Assembly (NCBI RefSeq): GCF_040054535.1
Contig: NC_090792.1
Coordinates: 9,774,491 to 9,838,490, forward strand
Source of the DNA: Antennarius striatus
Lineage: Eukaryota; Chordata; Actinopteri; Lophiiformes; Antennariidae
Reading direction: 5' to 3'
Length of the DNA stretch: 64,000 nucleotides
The notes beneath the pieces were generated by a model that was not told where the DNA came from, searched no databases, and was given only the letters and a program-made list of their open reading frames with translations. The position numbers were made by a program, and so were the translations under genes. The first letter of the stretch is position 1, and the number at the start of each line of letters is the position of its first letter. Positions 36,187 to 47,500 of this stretch are shown one piece after another.

Positions 36187-38304
36187 CCTGTTTATATTTG
36201 GTATTTCAACAATAATATTCAGCTATCCTGAAACAGCTAGGGCCAAACACCATGTGAAATCAACACTGACAGGAATATAACGTTTTGCATATATATATAT
36301 ATATATACTCACAAGACAGCCAGGAAAAAGCAAAGCCTAGTATTTATTTTTCTTTTTTTGTCGTTGTTTTTTTTAAATGTCTATAACTTTTTTTTTATGC
36401 CCTTGAAAATGACACATGTTCCCTGTAAAGCACACTGCATGACAGTTCAACCGTGATTATAATTTTGTCAGTGATCAGCAATGCAAAGCAATTTCCCCCC
36501 ACAAGTTCTATTTAAGGATGTCTATAAAATTGATTTTTTTAAATTATAGTTTTTGGTGCTTCATTACATTCCAATATTTGGCATAAGGGCTTAATGTAGC
36601 ATTCACCCCACACGTCGCTGTTCGTCATCCGAACGAATGTCTTTGTTGAGGATTAATGTTTTGTGTCTGCAGCAGTTCTTTGTAATGAACCAGTAAATCA
36701 AACTTTATTTCTACGGCCATTTGGATTAAATTAAAAGAGCTTCACAGGCATTCGACGTACGTAGAGTGTAATGCCCATAAATGATATGAGGCGTTAAAAT
36801 GAGAATAAAGTACCGCACAAAATAAATATATCATAGTAAAAGAGTTAATAAAAGATTATATAATAAGAGTAAATAATACACCATATAAATCAAGACCAAA
36901 ATAATTTCCCTGCAGGGAAGATTAAAGTATAATTCTTCTTCTTCAAAAAAAAAAAATCTTCTTATTCTAAGAATCAATCTTCATCTTCTGCTTCTTCTTC
37001 GGCTTATTCTCCTGATTATTATTCTTTTTCTTCTCCTTCCAGACCGTTAGATTTATGTTTTTCTTTTTTTTTTTTTTAAATATTTCCAGCTCCTTTCAGA
37101 TCCTCTGATTTTGGGTTGTTGTTTTTTTGGGGAGGTTTTTTTTTTTTTTGCAGAGGTTTCATGACTGAAAGTAACATCATTAAACATTTTTGTTCTGCCT
37201 TGAATAATAGTGAAGAAGAAGTCCTGGAGAATCTGAGACGAGGTCTTCCTTCCTTGTTCAAGCAAAAGCTTTTCTGATCAGAAACCTGGTGCGAGGCCAT
37301 GCAGTGCCTTAAGCTAAGAACAAAAATTTAAAAAAAAAAAAAGAGAGAGAAGTACCCAGACTGTAAAACAAATGTACAGTAGTGTGTTGTCTCCTTCTTT
37401 CCATGTCCTTTTTTTAAATTTAATTATGGATTGTTATTTTATTCTTCAGAGAGGAGAATCTTTAAAAAGGTCTGTCCTGCTACTGTCCTTATAAAGGGGA
37501 GCATTATAGAAGGAAATAATTCAGATTCATTTAATCCAGTGGACAGACTACTTCACTGCTTTCACAACTTCTCAGGCTTTCAAGATCCAAGGGGTTCAAC
37601 CTGCTCGTTTGTTTCAAGTCTGTGTGTAAGCCTCACCACAAACGATGGTCATGGGAATCAGTGACAGTACTTCAGCCACACACTCACCTATGATGCAGCA
37701 TCTTTGTGCTTTCTGGGCTTCTATGAGTGTCGTTCTTAGTTTTCAGTGCCATGGGTCCATCTAGTGGAGGATACCACAGGACCAAGCATCAGTGTCACAA
37801 GATTGTACTTATGGTTGTTCACGTCACCTCGGGAGGCATTGTGATGTCAAAACAAGTTGTCCTCTGGTCACGGACACATTTCAAGGCCTGTATATGGAAT
37901 TATCTATGTTTTATTGTTTGTTTGTTCGTTTTTTATTGCATGAATATTTGTTTGATTTCTAAAAATGATGAAATCCAATTTGTTAAAAAAAACAACAACT
38001 ATATACTGTGATTCTCCATTTAATAACTGTCATGTGATTTGATGACTATGGGGGAAATGGTCCATGTTATTCGACCATAATGGAGTATAAAGTCCACACA
38101 GGTGGGAGTTTAGCCCTGAAACTCATCAGTGAATGGACATGACAACAGTATGTGACCCAACCTGTGCAACCTCTTTGCTCCTCTGTGTCTTCACACATTT
38201 CCAGAGTGCTTGGACTGATGACATGTTAGTGTCAGAGCTCCCCCTAGAGGTCAGTAGCTGCTGCAGCTACAGAGCATCCTGCTGAATGACTCACTCACCT
38301 GTAA

Positions 38305-38475
38305 TCTCCTACGCCAAGGAGGGTTTTGCTGCCATTTTTGGTCTGCTAGCAGGATTATGCAAACAGATATGAACAGAGATGTTGGATTCAACAAGCCAAT
38401 GGATGTTGACTGCAATCTGAATCAAAACTGCCTTGGCGGAGGGTTGCACTGTCTGAGTGCTGTCTAGTTTCTATT
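38305..38475 (+). repeat. Internally deleted fish dispersed repeat (ttagcaggattatgcaaa type)
   Basis: It begins ctacgccaaggagg, contains ctgctagcaggattatgcaa, and ends ccttggcggagggttgcact followed by gtctgagtgctgtctag. The ends are partly inverted copies of each other. This is the signature, from memory, of a very common teleost element; this copy is much shorter than the usual one. Confidence 0.5.
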
Positions 38476-39609
38476 AGAGTTATTGCAATGCACTGTACAG
38501 GTCTTATCAATAATGACCAATATTAGCATAAACCAGTAACCTCTAACCAGTAAAGTAGACAGATGCTTAACTTGAGTCAATGCACCAATTGTTATTCCCA
38601 GCACAAACAAAATGACACTATACACACAGTGATGTAAATTGGCTACATTTCATTACTCAGAAGAACATAATTAAGATATGGGCACATATTACTATGCATG
38701 TAACATATTCGGGGCATTTTGTGGTTTTAGTGGAACTACTGGCACCCCAAATACTAATGCACCTGTTATCTATCTATGGTACCAAATAATAAAAGCTCTG
38801 GACCCGTCTGCTCTGCTGTTGGTGTTTGCTGGTCTGTGTCCTGGAACAAAAGAAGTTCAACAAGTGTCAGACAACTTTCAGCAGCAAACTGGCTGCAGGC
38901 TCTTCCATACATGCAAATGTAAAACACAAAACACTTTATTCTAAAATAACTAAGACAAACCTATCATTTCTGTCCTTGATATCACATATTATCTTTATTG
39001 TCCCCTTACATATGGCGACTGGATCAAGCTTTTGCTGGCCATCTGGCTATAAACATATTTTGTCAGGACGTAACTGAAAACTCTTTCAATATTCTAAAAT
39101 AATTCTCACACAACATACAACATATGCTGCCTTTTGAAATTTATAGTTTAATTTAGCATTTTTTTCATTTCCATGAATTCAACTGTGTATACTGGTTTTA
39201 TCAGATTGTACATTTACACTTGGAGTGGGGGAAAATGAATCTTTTACTGATTAAAAATCTCACTTCATTGACACGTGGAAAGTGTTAGATCCCAAGAGAG
39301 TGTGCTTTATCTCCTGCATTCATCTAGTAAACTCACACATGTCACCATCCATACAGTCATCCATGCAGCTGTAATTGTGCCTTGAAATAACAAACTACAT
39401 GATGGGGAACACGTATTGAAGGCAACAACCCAGAAGTCGTTGAACGCAGCTTGACTTTCCCGTCCTCAATTCAGCGCCTGCATCAAATCGTATAGCCATA
39501 AAAATTATACCCATAAAGACACTGACTCCATCTGGTTTATCTGCAATTCTCTCTCTCTCTGTTTCTCTCTTTCTCTTACCCTGTCTTTATCTTCATTTTA
39601 TTTATTTCC

Positions 39610-39806
39610 CACCCAACCGGTCAAGGCGGATGGCTGCCCAAAAGATCCTGGGTCCGGCCCGGAGTTTCTCCCTCAATGAGGGAGCTTTTCCCCACCACTG
39701 TCGCTTATGCTTGCTCTGGAGGGATCAGTTGGGCTTGTCTGTCTGTTAAAGCGCTTTGAAATGTCTGTTGCCATGATTAAGCGCTTTATAAATAAAACTT
39801 GATTGA
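39610..39806 (+). repeat. Common teleost repeat with ...gcgctttataaataaaacttgattga end
   Basis: It carries aaggcggatggctgcccaaa, then gggagcttttccccaccact and tgtcgcttatgcttgctctgg. It ends gcgctttataaataaaactt followed by gattga. This order is characteristic of an abundant fish interspersed repeat that I recognise but cannot name with certainty. Confidence 0.65.
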
Positions 39807-41053
39807 CATGGAATTTGATTATCACAATGCTGATATTGATTTCTAATTGACTGATGTCCTGGAGTTTGTTACAGCAGCTGCAGATGTACACAAGCACACT
39901 GTAAGGCTGCTCTTGTATTCCCTCTCTTATTATAGTGTGATATCATGTCAATATTTTCTCATGAGCACTAAAGCTGAGCCTGGTGGGAATGCCATTATTT
40001 TTTGCAGCAGATAGGCCAACTGAACAGATGAAAAGTTTTGGCCTTGTGGTGGAAAGAGATTAATTAAACATGAAGGGACATCCAAAGTTAAATATAATAG
40101 TAATAATTCAGCATCAGTTTAGTACGGTTTCCAACTTCTATCTTAAACTTGTTCCTGGAGGCAGATCAGTTGGTAGGGCCACAAATTCAATGCAGATGTA
40201 GTCAGAGGTAAGCAGCTGAAAATTGTTCACAAGTAGTACTGTCTCTTTGAAAAAATAACCTATTCAAGCACTGTAAAAAATGTTTACTTGATTTGGATTA
40301 CTTGAATTACAAATGCATTTCCATTTTCTCCTGCCAAATTAGTTTTTTATAAATGGACACAATTATTTCAGGTCTTTGATAGATTCAGTGTCAGCAGTCT
40401 GACAAGCGTCATACATGAGTGGACTATAAAAGCTTCACTGAGTATGTAAAAATCAGTTTACAAGCAACGAGGTGCTTTCGTCTGTGAAAACAGTTGTACA
40501 AGTTATTCTATGAGCTTCATGAGTTAAGAGAAATTACCTGTGGATTTGGGTTAGAGCCTACATGTGGATATTTAACAGGCAGGGAGGGTCTAGTGAAATG
40601 GAGCGGTATTGTGGAAAACGTGATATTATTCAGCATTTTATTAGACATCTGTTTCAGTTTAGGTCATCCTTTGAATCTCCAGTGTAGTTCCTTACAATAT
40701 GGAAGTACAAAATGAAAAAAGAAACAAGAACTCTTGCTCCTTTGAAGTATCCAGAATTTAAAGGCGCACAATAATCAAACTAAGACAGAATTTCTTTATT
40801 TGGATCTGAACCATATTGTTTGTTCAAGATTTAATTATTCCCACTAGTATCTCACAGCATGTCTCATTATGTCATTGAACTGACCTTTCTAGGTAATGAG
40901 GCCAATCTAGTTTCCAGCTCTAAATGCTAATTAAACCTTCCCTCGCTGATGAAGACGTCTCACACATTTAATAGGATCCACCGGTCTCAAAACAGGATTA
41001 AACTTGATTTATACCAGTTTACACTGAGAAACATTTACTGTGGATCCAAGGTG

Positions 41054-41175
41054 ATTAAATCAATCCACTGGGACTTCAAGAAAGTTCCTTGATTTCTCAG
41101 AACTGAAGAAGCTTCTTGGATGAAGGTTGAGACATTTTCAAGGAACTTTCTTCAAGTCCAGTGGATTGATTTTAA
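41054..41175. repeat. Long inverted repeat (hairpin), about 38-bp arms
   Basis: The left arm at 41054-41092 (core aatcaatccactgggacttc) pairs with the right arm at 41138-41175 (core gaagtccagtggattgatt region). There is about one indel and few mismatches. The loop of about 45 bp includes gaagaagcttctt, itself palindromic. Confidence 0.75.
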
Positions 41176-44107
41176 CAACTTTGGGTAACCGTGACCTGGA
41201 TGAATGAGAACCAGCTCTGAACTTAAGCTTCAGAGCTCCTCTTTTTATTGTCTTATTCCAATTTAAATCCAGAGATATCACTGTTCAACAAACTCAAGTG
41301 TTCTTCTGTTTAGAGTCTGAGGGTCACCGCAACTAATCAGTCCAGTCAGGGATTTCTCGTCATCTACATCTACACAAACAACAAAAAACCTATGATCCGT
41401 GTCAAAGAAAAACAAGAACACCATCCATTCTTTATTTTCTCAGAACAATAAAAATAGTTGAACAAAAACTTCTTCGTTCTCTCCATTTCCACTTGAATTT
41501 ACAGCTAAGGATGAAACAAACACCCGTTAATGTCCATTTCATCTCCTCTTGGCTCCATTCCTTGCATGATCCTCCCTTTCCGACCCCAGGGCAGTCTAGA
41601 CATGATGGTACCAGAGCCTATTGCTGAGTCTTTGACGAGGTATAGTCTATTTGATGATTTAATGATTGGTGACAAATACTTTGGGACAGACGTCACTGAA
41701 ATTTGCATTTAGGAGCGTTCCATTCGTGTACAAACCGCACCATTTTAGGCCTGTTTTGCACGGTAGGTAACGTTAGGCATGTCTGTGATTGGTGATGCAT
41801 GCTTTTGCTTTCTGGCATGACTTTGGAAGATAAAAGACACAAAGACTCATCTTACTGTGGAAACACATACAACTGACACCAGAGAGAGACAAGATAATTG
41901 AGAAGATCCATTCTCTGTCCAGGGGAGATAAACACCTGTGAGGAGGGTCCCTGAGGGAAGTGAAGAAATACGGTGTGAATGCACGTATGCATGTATTACC
42001 AGATACAGGATTAATGGTTAGCTTCTGAAAAGGAACAGCTATCATTATTTTGCAGCGATACTTAGTAATCACAGGAAGGATACCAACATCTTACACAGCA
42101 TGAGAAACCAGTGACCTTGAGGACTATTGGACGCAGCACCCTAAGCACCTTCTAAATGTCACAAAGCAATTAAGACTCCAAAGCATTCAACGGAAATGTC
42201 ACACGGTTTTTGTTTTTACGCTAAATAACTGGATTGAGGCAGTCGTATCCCTCTAGTGACGATATGCTTTTCCAATGGATCGGAGAGGATTCACACTTTT
42301 TAAAACGGAAAGGCAAAATCAGCAGAAACCAGATGCAAGTTCAAGCCTGTTATTGCAATTTTTTTGTGCAGCGCGACACTGCAGCATCCCAAAAATACCT
42401 CCTGGGTGTCTCTCATGATGGGATCCTTGTGTAGCGTTTACTGCCTCTCTGTGCCAACTGAATACAATCACATGAATCAGAGCTGAGTGGCTGAACAATC
42501 AACAGCAGAGGAAATGAAAGATGCCTGAGTACTTGTGGCTATTGTGCACCTGATCAGGACAGAGGTTTCAATATGGTCTGAAAAACAAGGAAGTCATACT
42601 AATTGAACTTTACAGAGTTCAAAATGTGGAAATATTATACAGTAGAGAAAATAGGCAAAAAAAATTACAGATGCATACATTTCAGAGGCCCGGGATCAAA
42701 CATGAACGCGAGGGATAAAAGCAGGAAGATAAAACCTTCATGACCACTTGAGTTTCAACACAATAGTCCAGAGGTCTGCATGTAATAGTGGTGGATTTAA
42801 GCACCATCTCTATGGCTGGGGGGTCAGCGGGTCACTGGTCCAATCAGATTGGAGGGTCATGGCTATCAGAGCTGGATTCCAGCACAGGGCAGCAGGCTGG
42901 CACAGTGATGAGGATAATGACATCTTAGTGTCATATCAGATCACGCAGCAGACACACAGTCAGAGTGGAGTGGAGGGGGCAGGCTTGACCACCAGTCAGG
43001 GGGACAAACAGTCCATAATGCCTGGCCTTTAGTGTTCCCATAGGAGCTCCAACGGATTGCAGAAAGGACAAAATGCAGCTGTGTCTAATCACATTTCAAA
43101 CGTTCAAAAGGGATCAGTATATATCAAGGAAGCAAGTGCTTCGGTTAAGTCACATGACTGATAGAGGGGGTCGATGTCTGTTCATCCACTTCAGTGTTAT
43201 TTTAGACCCAAAGTCAGGAGGGACAGGATGGCTCATTAGTACTTGAATCCTCTTCTGATTGGTCACCCTCACATGTGCCGAGTGCTCCTACAGTATGCAA
43301 CAGAGACACCATGGATTAGACACACAGCAGTCTGACCATAAGTACACAGTCATGCTAGTAGCTGAGGCTTCATTTAAGCAGAGATGTTGTGAAATAAATG
43401 TCAGTATGCAAACATCACTTGAGTCAGTTCTAGTTCAGAATATGGCTACAAAACAACGTCCACCACGGTTAAATTTGTTAGCATACAAGCATTAGCTAAC
43501 CCCAGTTGGGGTTGACATGAACATCACTAGTAGAGCAGCTAGCGGGCTATAAATCAAACTGGAAATGACCCGATTCTGATGCAACGGTCTCACCAGAGGC
43601 ATTAGGATTCATTTTCTGTTATTAAAAATTTATTCTGAACCAAAGTGCTGCACAGGACTACTGTAGCCTGATCTGTTTACAGCTGTTTAGTATCCCAGTT
43701 TCGGACTCTTTAAATCATTGCTCACCTTTCATTATTTAGTCCCTTATATTTGCTAAGACAACATTTAGAAGGTTCTTCATTTCCAAATATTTCCAGTGGC
43801 AGTCATTTCATTGGTTCCTTCATCTTCATATAAATTTAATCCAGAGCATAGAAGCCTTCATAGTCACAGTGGCCACTGCTTCAAAATATCCGAAGTCTCA
43901 AGTATGGGTCTGCAATGACATTCAATCGGCTCCCAAACCAAGTTTTCCAGTGTGTTTTTTTTTTCTTTTTGCTCAAAAGATTTAGATTATCCTCCTCCTT
44001 CAGGGAAGAAAAAAAACACTCCAAAAACATCTGCTTCACCTGGAGACCAATTCTCTTCAAGAAACACTGATCGTTGTTCATATCCTTAAATGTACGTGCG
44101 TGTGTGA

Positions 44108-44205
44108 TTTTATATATACTATATAATACATATATATGTATAATATATAATATATATTATATATAATATATATGTTTAATATATATTATATATATACACA
44201 CACAC
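44108..44205. repeat. AT-rich simple repeat
   Basis: A tract of TA and TATAA motifs with repeated self-complementary stretches, then a short (CA)n. It lies about 180 bp beyond the dpf3 stop codon on the 3' side. Confidence 0.85.
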
Positions 44206-44386
44206 ATACAGTATATATTCATAAATTATTCATCAAGTTCAGTAGATAAAATACCACTTGCATTTTTGTCCTGAAATGATCATTTTGTGCTTTCTGCAAA
44301 CAAAAAACATTGAAAAAGAAGCAGCAGATTTTTGCCAGAGGTTAATCCACATAAAAAAGTAGTCTCTTCAAATCTGGAGGTTTTCT

Positions 44387-44547
44387 CTATCTGTGTCGGT
44401 TGGATATTCCATTGCCGTTTGTGGCCGCCTCCTCCAACTCGTCATCCTCAAAGCCATGAAAGGTAGAAGTGTCGCTCTCAGAGGTGGTGCTGAACAGCTC
44501 CTCCGCTCCAGTAAAAGTTCCGTCTTCCTTCTCCTCCCCGCAGTCAG
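44387..44547 (-). CDS. dpf3: dpf3 exon 9, DPF3a-specific terminal exon
   Basis: This exon encodes residues 281-333, [20 protein letters not shown], then [19 protein letters not shown], ending NGISNRHR with TAG at 44387-44389. The acceptor is gtgtccag|CTG. The acidic tail contains FHGF (310-313), matching the FxGF motif recognised by the IBD domain of LEDGF and HRP2. S303 sits in a CK2-like SESD context, and human DPF3a is reported to be regulated by CK2 in this region. The last residues diverge from the human tail. Confidence 0.92.
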
Positions 44548-47500
44548 CTGGACACAAGACAGATCTCACAATGTATAGGCGATACGTCACAGTGTACGGA
44601 CGATATGCCACAACGTACCGGCTATGGGTCGCTATGTACAGGCTATATGCTACTATGTACAGGCTATACGCTACTATGTACAGGCTATACGCTACTATGT
44701 ACAGGCTATACGCCACTATGTACAGACTATAGGTCACTATGTACAGGTTATACGCTACTATGTAAAGACTATATGCCACTATGTACAGGCTATAGGTCAC
44801 TATGTACAGGCTATATGCTACTATGTACAGGCTATACGCCACTATGTACAGGCTATATGCCACTATGTACAGGCTATAGGTCACTATGTACAGGCTATAC
44901 GCCACTATGTACAGGCTATACGCCACTATGTACAGGCTATATGCCACTATGTACAGACTATATGCCACTATGTACAGGCTATAGGTCACTATGTACAGGC
45001 TATATGCTACTATGTACAGGCTATACGCCACTATGTACAGGCTATATGCCACTATGTACAGGCTATAGGTCACTATGTACAGGCTATACGCCACTATATA
45101 CAGGCTATACGCCACTATGTACAGGCTATATGCCACTATGTACAGACTATATGCCACTATGTACAGGCTATAGGTCACTATGTACAGGCTATATGCTACT
45201 ATGTACAGGCTATATGCTACTATGTACAGGCTATATGCCACTATGTACAGACTATAGGTCACTATGTACAGACTATATGCCACTATGTACAAGCTATACA
45301 CCACTATGTACAGGCTATACGTCACAGTGTACAGGCTATACGTCACAGTGTACAGGCTATACGTCACAGTGTACAGGCTATATACCCCTATGCACAGGTT
45401 ATAGGTCACTATGTGCAGAGTATAGATCACTATGTACAGGCCATAAGCCAAAAATATACAAGCTATAGGTCACAATGTACGGGCTGTAAGTCACAATGTA
45501 CAGGCTATAGGTCACAATGTACAGGCTATAGGTCACCTATGTATATGTTAGGAGCGTATGGACTCACTTGTGCATTGGCAGACTGCGTAGACAGTCCCCG
45601 ATTTGCCCATTTTCTTGTTAGAGCCCTTGCATTTATTACAGCAGTTGTTGGGAATAGTAGTCCCACCTGGAGCCTTTAGACCTACCCACCGCAATCACAA
45701 AAAAGACAACAGGTCATTTTAAAATGGGCATGTCAATACAATACTTTTTAAAAAACAGTACTTTTCCATTCCATTGTAGCTGTCGCACAGTGCTCAATAT
45801 GGCTTTGAAAATGTGCTTCAAAACATGGAAGGCAGTAGATTGTAAACAACTTCATTTGGTGTCTTACACAATAAACATACAGTACATGATGCAATTACAT
45901 GTGTACTATATGTTGATTGCATTGGAATTTTTCACTCAGTCGCATTATATACAACTTATAAAACAAATCTCAGTTCTTTAATTTGACCTTTGATGTGAAG
46001 TTAATTATCTATATCGGTAGATTTTCCTCTGATTTGAAAGCATGAAGTTTTCTATTTTGACTTTTACCCTAATGTGTACTCGGTGACTTCTGTGATAGTA
46101 TAGTTTTGGCAACAGACCTGCACTATACAATTGTTCTGCAAGCCTGTCCTTAGATAACTTCACTCTATAGTCAACATAAAGTACAACACAAGAAACTCAT
46201 CCCAGTGTAATAGTTTTTGACTTATGGCCCAAACCCTGATCTGAGACAAATCCCATTCGCAGAAGGAACCCAGGTTAAACTTATAACCACGAAAGCATTA
46301 AAATAAAAACAGAATAGTCCTTCAATAGGAAAAGATGATAGTTTATTGGTGTTGTATGAAAAAACAGTTTTTAAGTTGTGGTGCAGAAACCCACTTCACT
46401 TTATCTGTATAATATATTGCATTATAATTTGCAGCTTTTGTAACCTCTTTTTTCATTTTGGCCATTTGACCAAAATCTTTTGAAACGGAATTTATCCTTG
46501 GAATTTGGTTGCTCAGTTATTAACCTGTCACTAGTTTATACTCAGAGTATTTACAGATCCTGTCCGAAATAGCAGCTTTTTTCTGAAGCACTTGTTTAAT
46601 CAGTGTTTTGATTTTTCAGAGAAATGGCCCCTTAAATAAAATGAGACATGATCAAAAAAAGACTTAAAATATTTTTTTTTAAAAACACTCAGTGGCTTAT
46701 TTCAATAAGCGTTGTTTTGCTTCAATATAACATTTCAGTAAAGTTATCTAATGGGAAACACCTGCCTCTGGGACGCCAGTGTTGTTCTGTTTAATGAAAC
46801 AAAAGCTTTGATCAGTCTTAGTTGAAGAACTTTGACTGCTTACGTTTGTGCCTATCAGTCTGTTGTACAGATGGGGATCTGGACGCCAGCGTGCTCCTCT
46901 CTCCGACTCGCTCTTCCTCTGCCAGGTGAGAGTGGGTGTAGTGGTAGCTTAGCCCCGTACGATTTCTGTAGCGCTTTGCACACACTGTGACAGACGGCAG
47001 AAAGCCAACTTCATCAGTAATCACAGCGCTTGAAATACTCCACTCATCATTTGTCCATCAAAACATAAATCAAGTGTACCCGAGGTTGAAGATTTTGAGT
47101 TCTGCTTCTGTTTGTACCTGTCTTTAACAGAACAGAAGAGAAAACAGGTAAGTGGCAGTGTCAACAATGGAATAATCCAACACACCCAACCCTCACTGTC
47201 ACATGTTCAGGGATACTTGAGACTGCTGGATTTCATCTGGTGGTGAGTTTTAATGTAGGAGCAGGAAACGTTTCTGTTAGACCAAATTAAAAGGAGCAGA
47301 AATGTTTCATAGGAGGAAATAAAATTGTAAGAAAATAGCTGTGAAACTTCAAAATGACAATTTGAAAGCTGAATGGTGAAGATGATCATAAAGTTTGGTA
47401 ACTTGTTTCTGCAGCGTGCTTCATGTTTGGTCTCTACTTACTGTCACAGATGTATGGCTTATCGTCATCCATATCTGCTCTCCTGCGGCCTGAACCTCGA

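Larger units (their letters stand above)
36187..44386. other. Stretch between rgs6 and dpf3 coding ends, no gene seen
   Basis: No coding exon could be supported on either strand. Part of it is probably the dpf3 3' UTR, with a minus-strand AATAAA near 43628-43633. It holds an internally deleted repeat (38305-38475), another fish repeat (39610-39806), a long hairpin (41054-41175), an AT-rich patch (44108-44205) and CTT-rich runs near 36935-37040. I looked on the minus strand for the second dpf3 PHD finger (CDDCDRGYH and WSCHLC type motifs) and did not find it. Confidence 0.6.

Noticed and set aside
45541..45567. Read-through from dpf3 exon 8 into the minisatellite intron as a fusion protein
   Set aside because: An in-frame TAA follows the donor within about 20 nt, so intron retention would truncate and not fuse.
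44605..45679. Plus-strand frames of 287 and 351 codons with repeated TGYMPLC and YVQAIRH heptads
   Set aside because: They are products of the 21-bp minisatellite (a multiple of three), which leaves several frames open on both strands. They lack a promoter or homology.
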